Positions 34,350-45,600 of a stretch of 53,376 bases of DNA are shown piece after piece. The position numbers were made by a program, and so were the translations under genes. This DNA is from Chromera velia (lineage: Eukaryota > Sar > Chromeraceae), in contig JAHBMJ010000231.1 in the NCBI GenBank assembly GCA_018398765.1, forward strand, positions 1 to 53,376, given 5' to 3'. The notes under the pieces were generated by a model that was given only the letters and a program-made list of their open reading frames with translations, did no database searches and had not been told where the DNA came from. Numbering within the stretch: the stretch's first letter is position 1; every line of letters begins with the position of its first letter.

Positions 34350-35290
34350 ATGACAATGTTATTTAGATTGAAAGTCGGCCTCAGGCTATGTTCATTTTCA
34401 ATCTGAAAACGTAGATATTCATAACTTTTGAACCAAAAAGAATTAGAAGCTGAAATTAAGACAGTAAAACCTTCTTACATTATATAAGTTACATACACCT
34501 TTGATACTAGAAACAAGTTTTTTAATACTATAGAAAAAAAATGTGTTGTATTATGGTAATGTTATTTAGATTGAAAGTCAGGCTCAGGTTAGGATTACTT
34601 AGTAGGTATGATAATTTTAGCTTTTGAACCAAAAAGAAATAGAAGCTGAAATTACAAGAGTAAAGCCTTCTTATACATGCATCTTTGATACTATATACGA
34701 CCTTAGGCTATACACTAGACTATAAAAACCAGTATACAAACAGGTTTTTTAATATTATAGAATAAAAAACTGTTAATTATATTATGGTATTAATTGTTAT
34801 ATGTAGATTGAAAGTGATGTTACGATTACTAAGTATAGCTGCATTCACTTTCAATCTCAAAAAGTAGATCGATATTCGTAATTTTTGAACCAAAAAGAAT
34901 TAGAAGCTGAAATTAAGATAGTAAAACCTTCTTAGATACACCTTTGGTACTAGAAAGTTAGTAGAAACAGCTAGCTTTTATAATACTAGAAAAAAAAAGT
35001 GTTATATTATGGTAATACTATTTATAGATTGAAAGTCAGGCTCAGGCTAGGATTACTAGGTATAGCTACGTTCATTTTTAATCTAAAAAAGTAAATATTC
35101 ATAACTTTTGAACCAAAAAGAATTAAAAGATGAAATCAAAACAAGAAAGCTTTTTTATATACACCTTTAAAACTAAAAACAGGTTTTTCAATACTAGAAA
35201 AAAATGTGTTATATGTTATGGTATTGCTATATCTAGATTGAACTTGAAAGTGAGGCTCAGGCTAGGATCACTAGGTATAATTACTTTTTG
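34350..35290. repeat. AT-rich tandem repeat (~200-260-bp units)
   Basis: Four full units and one partial unit. Each contains a TAGATTGAAAGT motif, then (except where degraded) TTTTGAACCAAAAAGAA and an AAACCTTCTTA-like motif. The GAACCAAAAAG anchor lies at about 34,430, 34,626, 34,887 and 35,110. No coding potential. It separates the LINE from the TTCC array. Confidence 0.8.
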
Positions 35291-35424
35291 GTAGGAGTTT
35301 CTCTTGATCGAATTAGAAAGAGTAAGACAGTGACACTGGGGGTGAACAGACGTCCAATCTATACCTCTCAAAAACTCCCAAAACCGCAAGGCCAGCGACT
35401 TTCCCTGTAAAACGCCCCCTCTGC

Positions 35425-36065
35425 TTGCACCTTCTTTCCTTCCTTCCTTCCCTCTTTCCTTCCTTCCTTCCTTCCCTCCTTCCTTCCTTCCTTCCTACCT
35501 TCCTTCCTTCTTTCTTTCCTTCCTTCCTTCCCTCTTTCCTTCCTTCTTTCCTTCCTTTCCTCCTTCCTTCCTTCCTTCCTTCCTTCCCTCCTTCTTTCCT
35601 TCTTTCCTTCCTTCCTTAAAGTTCCTTCCTTCCTTCCTTCCTACCTTCCTTCCTTGCTTCCCTCCTTCCTTCCTTCCTTCCTTCCCTCCTTCCTTCCTTC
35701 TTTCCTTCTTTCCTTCCTTCCTACCTTCCTTCCTTCCTTCCTTTCTTCCTTCTTTCCTTCCTTCCTTGCTTCCCTCCTTCCTTCCTTCCTTCCTTCCTTC
35801 CCTCCTTCCTTCCTTCTTTCCTTCTTTCCTTCCTTCTTTGAAGTTCCTTCCTTCCTTCCTTCCTATCTTCCTTCCTTGCTTCCCTCCTTCCTTCCTTCCT
35901 TCAAGTTGAAGTTCCTTCCTTCCTTCCTTCCTTCCTTCCTTCTTTCCTACCTTCCTTCTTTGCTTCCTTCCTAGCTTCCTTCCTTCCTTCCTACCTACCT
36001 ACCTACCTTCCTTCCTTCCCCCCTACCTTCCTTCCTACCTACCTTCCTACCTCCCTTCCTTGGTT
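35425..36065. repeat. (TTCC)n long microsatellite
   Basis: About 640 bases of TTCC with scattered variants (TTTC, CTCC, CTAC). Interspersed spacers near 35,616, 35,838 and 35,903 (AAAGTTCC, GAAGTTCC, AAGTTGAAGTTCC) suggest internal duplication of larger blocks. It yields open frames of repeating Ser-Phe-Leu-Pro that are not genes. Confidence 0.95.
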
Positions 36066-36149
36066 GAAGAGTCCTGTCTTTCCTTCTGCCTATCTTCCGA
36101 CTCGGTAAATGCTCCTCACAGAAAAACAACATGAAAGAAGCGAATGTTG

Positions 36150-36780
36150 AACAAGAGAGGCAGGCAGGCAGGCAGGTAGGCAGAAGGCAGGCAGACAGGC
36201 AGGCAGGTAGGCAGGCTGGCCGACTGACAGACAGGCAGACAGATAGACTAAAAAGGGGGGAGGCAGGCAGGTAGGCAGGTAGACAGAATGACAAACAAAC
36301 AGGCAGGCAGGCAGGCAGAAAGGTGGAAAGGCGGGAAGGCAGAAAGACAGAAATGCAAAAGGCAGAGAGGTAGAGAGGTAGAGAGGCAGGCAGACAGATA
36401 GACAGGCAGGAAGGGAGCAGCAGGCAAAAAGCAGATAGACAGTCTGAGACAAACAGGCACGTAAACAAACACTTTCAAGTACGGAAGGAGGCAGGCAGGT
36501 AGACAGATAGGCCAGCAGTGGCAGATAAAAGGCAGAAAAGATAGGCAGTTAGGCAGAATGACAGATAATAGCAGAGTGGCCGAAACACAGACAGACAGAC
36601 GGACAGACTATATCGTATGGACAGACAGACAGACAGATAAATAGACAGATAGACAGACAGACAGACAGATAGACAGCTAGGTGGATAAACAAGAAAACAC
36701 ATAGACTGTGTAACAGGCAGACAGGCAGGAACACAGGCGGGGACGCGAAGAGGCAGGCGGGCAAAGACAGACATTCAAAC
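36150..36780. repeat. (GGCA)n/(GACA)n degenerate array
   Basis: About 630 bases dominated by GGCA, GACA and GATA steps, purine-rich on the plus strand, so the strand bias flips relative to the TTCC array at about 36,065. The minus strand reads as repeating Cys-Leu-Pro/Ser frames without domains. Confidence 0.9.
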
Positions 36781-37286
36781 AGACCGTCCAACCAAAAGAT
36801 ATATATACACGCAGGTCTCTGCATGAGTAAAGCACCATCCATAAACAAACTTACAGGGAAAGAAAACAGAAAAAGGATAGTCTGATATATAGGCAGGCAG
36901 GCATTGAGCCACTCCGCGCTACTCCGCGCGTGTGGGCCATATACACTGACAAAAGCATTCCAAAGCCTGTGTTGCGACTCATGGCAAGTCGAGGTGTTCG
37001 CGAGCGAACACATATAGACCAAGAATGACAACCCATCTGGCAGGCTATCGCAGGCATCTGCATGAGCATATTGCAGGCATAATGGGAAAAGGCTCTAGCT
37101 TTCCTAAGATTGATCATGCATTGAAGCAGAACATGCACACCAAAGCTGAAAACACGACGGTCTTGTAATAATTATTATTAAGTCTGTATGCATGATTATT
37201 CTCAGTGTGCATGAAGGTCAGTCAGTCAGCTAGGTACATGCATCAGCAGCCATGCATGCAGCCCTCATGCAATTTAAATAGCTCGC
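36781..37286. other. Spacer with no recognised feature
   Basis: Mixed-composition sequence between two arrays. Many short GCATG/CATGC steps near 37,190-37,265. No ORF with support, no RNA gene recognised. Confidence 0.5.
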
Positions 37287-37638
37287 AGTCGGCGGCCAGC
37301 CTTCGCGGCCAGCCCTCAATTTAGCTCGGTCGGCGGCCAGCCTTCGCGGCCAGCCCTCAATTTAGCTCGGTCGGCGGCCAGCCTTCGCGGCCAGCCCTCA
37401 ATTTAGCTCGGTCGGCGGCCAGCCTTCGCGGCCAGCCCTCAATTTAGCTCGGTCGGCGGCCAGCCTTCGCGGCCAGCCCTCAATTTAGCTCGGTCGGCGG
37501 CCAGCCTTCGCGGCCAGCCCTCAATTTAGCTCGGTCGGCGGCCAGCCTTCGCGGCCAGCCCTCAATTTAGCTCGGTCGGCGGCCAGCCTTCGCGGCCAGC
37601 CCTCAATTTAGCTCGGTCGGCGGCCAGCCTTCGCGGCC
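37284..37638. repeat. 41-bp tandem repeat running into the assembly gap
   Basis: Near-perfect copies of a 41-bp unit starting CTCGGTCGGCGGCCAG, at 37,325 and every 41 bases to 37,612. They are preceded by one variant unit (CTCGCAGTC..) and end at the Ns. Each unit contains two GGCCAGCC elements. The near-identity of copies suggests recent amplification, and the gap is probably the collapsed remainder of the array. Confidence 0.95.
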
Positions 37639-37718
37639 NNNNNNNNNNNNNNNNNNNNNNNNNNNNNNNNNNNNNNNNNNNNNNNNNNNNNNNNNNNNNN
37701 NNNNNNNNNNNNNNNNNN
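37639..37718. other. Assembly gap (80 N)
   Basis: Eighty undetermined bases between the 41-bp array and a poly-G tract. True length unknown. Confidence 0.98.
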
Positions 37719-38221
37719 GGGGGGGGGGGGTATTGTCGACGGTCGACGACGGGCTCTTGCCCAATTATAGGGGAGGGGGGGGGTTTACAATTAATGATGA
37801 CGTACGACGACGAGGAATTGGGGCTGAATGACCTCCCCCCCCCCCTTGAGGGGGAGCATGGCAGGGGTGATGCTATATATAAACGTTGATCGCAAAACTG
37901 CCTCAACAACTCTAGCTACATTCCTTCGATCAGTTCAAAAAGATTTAGTTAGCTCTAAACTGCTTGGAGATTCAGATGTTTCCATTGCACATTGCAGAGC
38001 TCCATCGCTTTCCCATGCAGTACGCTGGCCTCAGTACAGCTGTGATTTTCCCTCCATCGTTTCCACTGATTTTTGAGAGTGGATCCTTGTTATGGCTTTT
38101 TCCAGAGTTCTCCTGTTGGCCTATCAACCTGTCTTTGAGGCAAAAATGAAGGTTGCTTGGAGCATTAGCGCTACGCATCCTAGTGTATCGTGCTCATCTC
38201 TTTCGTTTCGTCTTTTGGCAT
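37719..38221. other. Poly-G edge and unrecognised sequence
   Basis: Starts with a run of G and a GTCGAC-rich segment. From about 37,870 a short frame (NVDRKTASTTLATFLRSVQ and on, to 38,076) has mixed, protein-like composition, but no start, splice site or domain could be confirmed. Confidence 0.35.
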
Positions 38222-39150
38222 CCGCCATCCATACGACAGCGGGGAAACATTTTTCCTTGGCAAGACAGACCCTTCTGCTGACAAAAAGGAGACTTCTCAG
38301 CAGTTCCGCAGCACAAGCAATGAGTGTATTCTCCCCCAGCTCGACGTCTCTCTTTCTTTTCCTCTCTCCCCATCCACACAACAGCGAGGCAAACATTTTC
38401 CTTCGTGAGACAGACCCTTGTGCTGACAGAAAGGAGACTCATCATCGGTTCCACAGCACGAACAGTAAGTGTATCCTCCCCCAGCTTGACATCTCTCTTT
38501 CTTTTCCTCTCTCTTCATCCACACAACAGCGAGGCAAACATTTTCTTTCGCGAGACAGACCCTCGTGCTAACAGAAAGGAGACTTCTCATCAGTTCCACA
38601 GCACGAACAGTGAATGTATCCTCCCCCAGCTTGACGTCTCTCCTAGCGTCTCTCTTTTTCTTCCTCTCTCCTCATCCACACAACAGCGAGGCAAACATTT
38701 TCTTTCGTGAGACAGACCTTTGTGCTGACAGAATGGAGACTTCTCGGCAGTTCCGCAGCACAAGCAGTGAGTGCATCCTCCCCCAGCTCGACGTCTCTCT
38801 TTTTTTTCCTCTCTCCCCATCCATACAACAGCGAGACAAACATTTTCCTTCGCAAGACAGACCTTTGTGCTGACAGAAAGGAGACTCATCATCGGTTCTA
38901 CAGCACGAACAGTAAGTGTATCCTCCCCCAGCTTGACATCTCTCTTTCTTTTCCTCTTTCCCCATCCATACAATAGCGAGACAAACATTTTCTTTCGCAA
39001 GACAGACCCTTATACCGATAGAAAGAAGACTTCCCATCGGTTCCACAGCACAAACAGTGAGTGTATCCTCCCCCAGCTCGACGTCTCTCCTTCTTTTCCT
39101 CTCTCTTCATCCATACAACAGCGAGGCAAACATTTTCCTTCGTGAGACCT
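38222..39150. repeat. 145-bp satellite with three-unit higher-order structure
   Basis: Six units and a partial seventh. The GAGAC anchors after a GGA/AGA step lie at about 38,287, 38,432, 38,577, 38,734, 38,879 and 39,024 (spacing 145, 145, 157, 145, 145). Unit 1 resembles unit 4, unit 2 resembles unit 5, and unit 3 resembles unit 6, judged by variants just after the anchor (TTCTC.GCAG, TCATCATCGG, TTC.CATC). The array ends inside a unit where a TTCC array starts. The unit length is not a multiple of three, and the ORFs across it shift frame. Confidence 0.85.
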
Positions 39151-39295
39151 TCCTTCCTTCCTTCCTTCCTTCCTTCCCTTTCTTGCTTCCTTTCCTCCTT
39201 CTTTTCCTTTCGTCCTTCCTTCCCTTTCGTTCTTCCTTCCTTCCTTCCTTCCTTCCTTCCTTCCTGCCTTCCTGCCTTCCTTCCATCCTGAGAGA
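39151..39295. repeat. (TTCC)n microsatellite
   Basis: About 145 bases of TTCC/CTTT/CTGC steps directly joined to the end of the satellite. Confidence 0.9.
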
Positions 39296-39574
39296 CTTCC
39301 TTCCTTTCATCCGTGTGTTTGTCGGAGAGTGTTCCTTAGTGGAGCCTTTTACAGAGAGGGACGGCAAGGTCCGGGGCCAGGACGACTTCGGAATGGTCAG
39401 AGGGGGGCCTGATGTCACCGAGGAAACGACACGAAGATACAAGTTTTTAACTACGGCTGTTTCTATCTCCGGAACCCCGCCAAATCTCTGGGTGTGGGTG
39501 GTTCCTATAGGTCATGCTGCAACTTTTAGACTGATAACTAAATCAGGTTTTGTGCCATGCATCCTTCTCTCTCC
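39296..39574. other. Unique segment between two TTCC arrays
   Basis: About 280 bases of mixed sequence. The plus frame at about 39,300-39,560 (residues such as ERDGKVRGQDDFGMVRGG and WVWVVPIGHAATFRL) looks more protein-like than its surroundings and could be a gene or transposon fragment. No family recognised. Confidence 0.3.
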
Positions 39575-39808
39575 ATCTCTTCCTTCCTTCCTTCCCTCCT
39601 TCCTTCATTTCTTTCTTCCTTCCTTCCTTTTTTCCTTCCTTCCTTTCTCCCTTTCTTCCTTCTTTCCTTCGTTCTTTCCTTCTTTCTAGCCTTCCTTCCT
39701 TCCTTTTTTCCTTCCTTCCTTCCTTAAAGTTTCTTCTTTCCTTTCCTCCCTCTTCCTTTCTTTCTGCCTCCCTTCCTCACTGGCAGCTTCCTTCCTTCCG
39801 TCCTTTCT
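39575..39808. repeat. (TTCC)n/(TTTC)n microsatellite
   Basis: Second degenerate TTCC array, again with an AAAGTTTCTTC spacer like those in the 35.4-36.0 kb array. Confidence 0.9.
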
Positions 39809-39814
39809 AAATAT

Positions 39815-40075
39815 TGGCAAATATCGTATAATATCGCCTATATGATATGATAAGTATCGCTTAATATCACTCTAGATATTGCTTAATATCGATTAGCCAA
39901 TATTGTAGCTATTGCTTAATATTGTATAATATCGCATACCCGATATAACAAATATTGCCTAATATCGTACAATATCGCTACTATATTAACATTGCTTAAT
40001 ATCGCGATATTAGGTACAAGCGATAGTCGGACAAAAGGTGATATTGTACGATATTAACCAATATCGTCTTTTTTG
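39815..40075. repeat. AATATCG/CGATATT-rich field
   Basis: About 260 AT-rich bases in which AATATCG, AATATTG or the complement CGATATT recurs about every 8-15 bases, including the palindrome AATATCGCGATATT near 40,000. Not a regular tandem repeat. The many short palindromes could be protein-binding sites or a degenerate satellite. Confidence 0.75.
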
Positions 40076-40789
40076 TGACCCATAGATGCAGTAAATTTAT
40101 CTTAAATTAAGTTAGTTTGCAAATCATTTTAATGCATGCATGATTTTGAATTTAGAATTATCTAAATCTATCTTAAACTGCCTCAATTCATTTATATTCG
40201 TTCATACGGAATCAGAATTATACCCAAGTGGTGTGCTCACTGGCTTTAACTGCCTCAATCAGAAAAGACCTCAACTACCTATGCCTTGCCTTAGCCTCAA
40301 TTCATTTCATTTCAATTCAATACAAAATTTAATTTAATACCGTCAATATAGTAATCTAGACAGTGATTTTTTTCTTAGTACTACTGTACTATAGCTTGTA
40401 CTATATTTTTTTCAAAGATGCAACATTGAACATTAATTGTGTCGTATTTAAGGTCTCGAAAATTAATTCAATCCAAAATAAAACATACTCTAGCACCTGT
40501 AGTCTACCACTTAATTGAAGCTGCACTTCTAGATTTAAAAATTGTATACATTTTAAAATTATGCAATGAAACATCTATAGTGAAATATATAGTACGTACG
40601 TGTTAAACTCTGCCGCAACTCGGTAAAATTAGTTTTTTATAGCTAGTATCAATATTAACTTAATTAAAAAATAGATTGTCTCTTTTAGAGCGAGACTCAG
40701 CAAGCCGGACTAGAAGCCGAAGAACTATAAATACTAGTATAAGTACTTTGAGCATATCTTAGTAGGAGCATCATGATGCATGCAACTGC
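40076..40789. other. AT-rich sequence with no recognised gene
   Basis: AT-rich and without supported ORFs or repeats. It ends at the TAGATATT target site of the hAT-type element. Confidence 0.5.
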
Positions 40790-41675
40790 TAGATATTTAG
40801 TGACCATGTTTGATTTGATTTGATTTGATTTAATTTGAGGTAGGGCTTAAGCTCAAATCAAATATCCAGTCAGGGAGGACCTAGTGTTTAAAGATCTATC
40901 AAATACGATCAAATATTTGATCAATATGACTTTCAACCTCAAATATGAAGGTCCCAAAAAAACTTTTGCAAGTACCGATCCGTCACGCATGCTGATTCAA
41001 ATGAAAAAACCTAAATCTTGATGGTTTGCTCTAAAAAAAAAAACGTGTTGAGCTGCACTGAAATTAATGTTTCACCCCCTTTTACTTCATGCAGAGGTAA
41101 ACCGATCAGCTGAACGTTTTTCCGAACAGCTGTGTTAACTTTTTTGGTGCTGGAACATCTTTTACGGCCCCCTTTTTGAGCGTCTGCAAACATTTTACAC
41201 CCCGTAAAGACATGTTACACAATCTGACAGGGTCGAACGGGAAGAAGGAGGCATTTGTTTTTAGAGCCGGGTACGCAAAAAAAATATGGTCCGTGCAAAA
41301 GGGGGCAAATGTGATTCAGTGTCAGGTGAAAATACAAGGAGCCGAGGGGGAAGGAGAAACTATTTGTGGCTATGAGTATGCAGCAGCGGCAACCAGTTCT
41401 TTTCAAACCCACCTCATCAATCAGCATGGCTTGACGATCACGTCTGATAAACATGTGCAGCTGCTCCAAGAAAGACATACATCAGAAATGTTCTGATAAC
41501 TATTGTCATGAGAAAAATAATCAGAGTGACAGTAAGTCAGTGACTCAGTGAGGAACCCTAAGAGGTTAACCTCAAATCTTACCTCAAATATCAAATATTT
41601 GAGGTTGAAGCTCAAATCAAATCAAATCAAATCAAATCAAATATAATCAAATCAAACATGGTCACTATAGATATT
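40790..41675. mobile_element. hAT-type DNA transposon with perfect 8-bp TSD
   Basis: The element is 40,798-41,667 (870 bp). Both ends read TAGTGACCATG inward, with the first ~23 bases identical, followed by TTTGA/TCAAA subterminal repeats on each side. TAGATATT flanks both ends (40,790-40,797 and 41,668-41,675), an exact 8-bp target duplication. Eight-base duplications and a T/C-A-G-x-G terminus are hallmarks of the hAT superfamily. It is too short for a full transposase but contains a short BED-like ORF, so it is a non-autonomous or internally deleted copy. Confidence 0.92.
41212..41496 (+). CDS. BED-like zinc-finger ORF inside the hAT element
   Basis: A 94-residue frame from ATG 41,212 to TGA. 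It is open upstream to 41,176. An aromatic/basic start (AKKIWSV, Trp26) is followed by Cys37, Cys52, and H-x4-H at His67 and His72 in SSFQTHLINQH. This resembles the BED finger (aromatic lead-in, two Cys, two His) found at the N-terminus of hAT transposases and in proteins derived from them. The 14-residue spacing between cysteines is longer than the usual two, with an acidic Glu/Gly insert. It is probably the DNA-binding N-terminus left after deletion of the catalytic part. Whether it is expressed is unknown. Confidence 0.55.
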   Translation: MLHNLTGSNGKKEAFVFRAGYAKKIWSVQKGANVIQCQVKIQGAEGEGETICGYEYAAAATSSFQTHLINQHGLTITSDKHVQLLQERHTSEMF

Positions 41676-41832
41676 CAAGAACATTACTCAGGCTATTAAT
41701 TCGATAATCATAGATACATGATCAATCAACGAATTTACAACACATAAAAAAAGATTGAACTATATCCAATCCGCCATTTCTCCACCTTCATTAGCCGTTT
41801 GTGGGTCGCACAGTGTCAGCGTTGTTTTAATT

Positions 41833-42599
41833 TCAATTAACACCCCGAATCGTGTGAGTGTATGGGCTCGACCTCCTTGCTCTGAAAGGAGAGGCAGTAC
41901 CGTAAGGAAATCGAGGAGCCACGGGTCGACCTGGACGTTCCCTCCCTTGAAAACCAACCGGCCTCGACCATCTCCCCCTTTCGATTCTCCCACCAAGCAC
42001 CGCAGTCTCTGGCCGACTCCGGTTCACCGCCTGCTCCAGCTCTCCTCCCACTGTGCGGATCGGGGGAGGCACGAGTGGAATTTGTGGAGAGAGGGGACTC
42101 ATGAAGGGCACAGGCCCATTCATTTCACAGTCAGAGCATTCAAATCCCTCGCACCCCGACGCTAGATGATCAGCCTGAACGTCACGGGGCCAGACCCCCT
42201 TGTCCATCAAGAGGGCACTCTCAAGGTGCAGACGCCGCGCCCTCGCAGCAAGAAATTTTTGAGTGCTTTCACTCACAAGCCCATTCAAATTTGTGCCACG
42301 AACTAGTGCCGTCTTTCCGAGAGAAAACTCAATTGCAAGCTGAGGAGAGGGGGGAACCAACAGATTGGGGTTGCGTGTGGAACGGGGAGGGGGCTTGAAG
42401 GCATCCAGACGAGCGGGGGCTCCAGCACCTCCTCCGGGAATTCCTAGTGCTGTCATTTTGAATCCTTCTGCAAATGCGTTTCTCCGCTTTTCCTCCCTGG
42501 CCTCTGCAGCTCTCTCTGCCCTCTCGGTTCCTGAGGGGTCGGCGTAGACGGGAAGAGGGGAGCGAGAAGACCATCCTGACGGTTCCTGGGCAACAAAAT

Positions 42600-42635
<36 letters not shown>

Positions 42636-45600
42636 GACAACATCTACAGATTGACACATGCGCACAGGCCGGCATATTCACACATGTAAACAGACAGCCC
42701 GGCTGCAAGCAGACAAAGGGACACAGAAGTGTACGCACTTGAAGTTTCCCAGACACAGCCTGTGCCAATGAATGGGCTGTATGTCTGCATGCGCGCTTGT
42801 TTGTCTGTCTGTCTGTCTGTCTGCCTGCCTGCCAGTCTCTCTGTCTGTCTGCTTGCCTGGTTAGGTGTCTGTCTGCCTGTCTGTCTGTCTGTCTGTCTGT
42901 CTGTAAGAAAAAAAGGAAAGCAAAAAAGAAACACAGGAGAGAAAGGGGGGACACCATTTTCTGTGTGTGTCCACCTGTCTGTCTGTCTGCTTCCTGCGTG
43001 TCTACCACTCAGCTTGCCTATCTGGGTGTCAGTCAATGACAAGGGCGACGGACATACCTCGACAGAAAAGCCGTGTGGAAAAGGGTTTTTTCCCGTTTGC
43101 CGGTCGGAGGCGCTCAGCGTAGAGCTCGGCCATCGGAGGAAGGAAGGGACTGAGAGAGACGCCTTTCGGCAGGGGGGGAGGTGCAGAGCAGCACCCCGGA
43201 ATTGCACTTTCATCTGCAGGGGAGTAGCAACACGTTTTCCTGGAGTCCGGGGGCAGAGGTCCAATGTTGCCTTCATTTTTACCTTCTCTGTTTTCGTTGT
43301 TTGCTTCAAGATGCCCCCCCTTTTCCATAGTCTCTTCACTCTTTCTGTCTCGAGACAGTCCTAGACGGATGCGCTGGCGAAGACGCAACCCCCTTTCAAC
43401 TGCTGAACGGGGCGGTGGGCAGCGCATGCGCAGCATCGCCCTCGAGAGCAGCGCTGCCCCCTCCTTTTGCTGAAAACTCTGCTCGTGCTTTCGCCTGTGA
43501 ATCTGTCTATATGTTGATGGTCGTTGCCGCGTGGGTGAGGAGACTGATGCTGCTGCTCTGGGAGATCCAGAAGAGGGACGGGGATGAAAGTGCTGGGGCG
43601 AGGGTGAAGGTGAGCAGGCTCCAGCTGAGGAGGGGCACTCTGGAGGTGGCAGAAAAGGCTGAGCGGACCTCGGGCTGTAGGGGCACTGCCAGAATTGTGG
43701 CGTTTGAGTTGTGTGAATGATCTGCACGGGTGGTGGCTGCACAGGTGGAGGAGATGTCGCAGCGCGTTTTGCGGAGACTCCACTGACGGTCCTTTGGGTG
43801 GAGTTGACCACGGAGGAGAGGGACTGGATGTGCATCTGTTGGGCCTGCATTGCATGTTTGCAGCATGAAACCGTGTTGTGCTGCGTAAATGGATCCTTGT
43901 CGAGATAGAACCTTCAAGGACGGTCTAGATCGTGTGAAAGAGAATAGACAGTGGTCATATGCAAGGAGAGCACAGAGGTTCAAAGACAGGGAGCCATGTT
44001 GGCCAGGCAGGCGGGATTCAACTCATGGTGTGCTTTCTCTCTCGCTGAAATGGAGTCAGTCAATCAGTCATTGAATGCTGGATATTTTTTATAATTAATT
44101 GATCGTGATTGACACTAACGGACCTGAATGGCTTCCTGGAGACGTCTCATCCCACTCGTCACATCTTCTAGCGCCCTTGCCTGTCTTCCCTTCTCCATCT
44201 CCCTCTCCCGCCTCTCGAAACTCTCGGCAGCCCAACGAGAAGCAGAGCACGAGAGTGGCCCCGGAAAGTCGCACCGTCGAGAACCTTCCCGACTCCTCTC
44301 TCGTTCCTCCCTGGACCGGAGAGTCTCGTCATGCAACCGTGCAGCCCCTCCGGCAGCCGCAAGAGTCTGCATGCATCAGGAGGTGACGGAGAGACAAATG
44401 GAAAAGAAGAAGGCGAAAAGATGTTCTACAACGGTGAGAGATTTCATCAACACTGGTATACTTGCACTAGGGGGCATGGAAGTCCAGAGATTGTGAGATG
44501 GAGAAAAAAAGCAGATCAAACATCCTGCCTGCCTCCCCATTGCGTCTATATGAAGGTCAGTCCACTGACAGGACAACCGATTTCTCAACACCTACCTTGG
44601 TGAGCGAGGCAACTGAAGAGACGAGTGCAGAGATGCCACTTAGGTCTGTTGGATTCAGAGTCGGGGTTACTGCCTGTGCAAAGAGTGGGGATGAATAGCC
44701 CCCTACTGTGTCCGTCTGCGGTCTGTGTGGATGTTCCTGCATTGTGTGAGGCTGCACCCCTGTTCCTGTTGTTGGTGCTGGCACTGCGTGGGTCTCCTGT
44801 TGTGTACGTGTGGGTCTCGAATCTGTGGGGGGTGGGCATTCACTCAGGGCAAACCCGTAGCTGTGTCGGGGTACTGAGGGCTTTGCGTGTTCGGGGTAGG
44901 CGGAGGGGGCGGACGCCAGGGGGGATCCTGAACCTATGCCAGAGAAAGAAAAACTTGCAGGTATGTACTGTGCACCGACATGCGCCTCTGCTTGTTGAGT
45001 TGGCGGGGCTGTACTTGTCAACGTGAATCTGTCTGGGTGAGCTGCCGGCGCAGTCGGACGATTGATTGGAGACGGAGCTCTTTCTTTTGTGTTCTGTTGG
45101 TGCTGAAACGAGCCCCCATCCCCTGTATGCCCCCTTCCCTGCTCTCTCTGTGCGTGTGCAAGCTCGTGCTGCCCTGTTGAAGTATTTTGAGTTGGCTGCA
45201 TTGAAACTGAGATGGGCGCGTTGCTGATCCAGCTCGGATGTCTGCTGACAAGAGCCTGACTGGGCGCTCGACTGAAATAACTTCCCCCGTACTCACTGTA
45301 AACAAGGGAATCCTCCACAGGTGCGGAGACAGGGACCGACCCAGACGGCATGGGTTCGCGTGCAGACGAGACAGGGGGCACTCTTTGTGCATCGTGGTCA
45401 TGGTGCGTGAGAAAGGACGCTGAGAGCTGGCGGTTCTGGTTCTGATCAGAAAATGCAGAATAAGAGAGTCCGGGTCCAGGCCCAGGAAGCTTTGCGCCCG
45501 CAGTTCCTGCACCTGTCTCTGCCTCACTGCTACTGTGAATGTCCTCCTGAATTTCTTCTGCAGGTCCATCGCTTGATTCGGGGGGGACAAGGAGCGGGCG

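Noticed and set aside
35425-35974. Repeating Ser-Phe-Leu-Pro frames
   Set aside because: Direct translation of (TTCC)n; not a protein gene.
35995-37031. Minus-strand Cys/Leu/Ser-rich frames of 76-160 codons
   Set aside because: Translation of the GGCA/GACA array; several frames are open at once and none has a domain.
37284-37638. CRISPR array
   Set aside because: Units are contiguous and identical with no unique spacers, and the DNA is eukaryotic.
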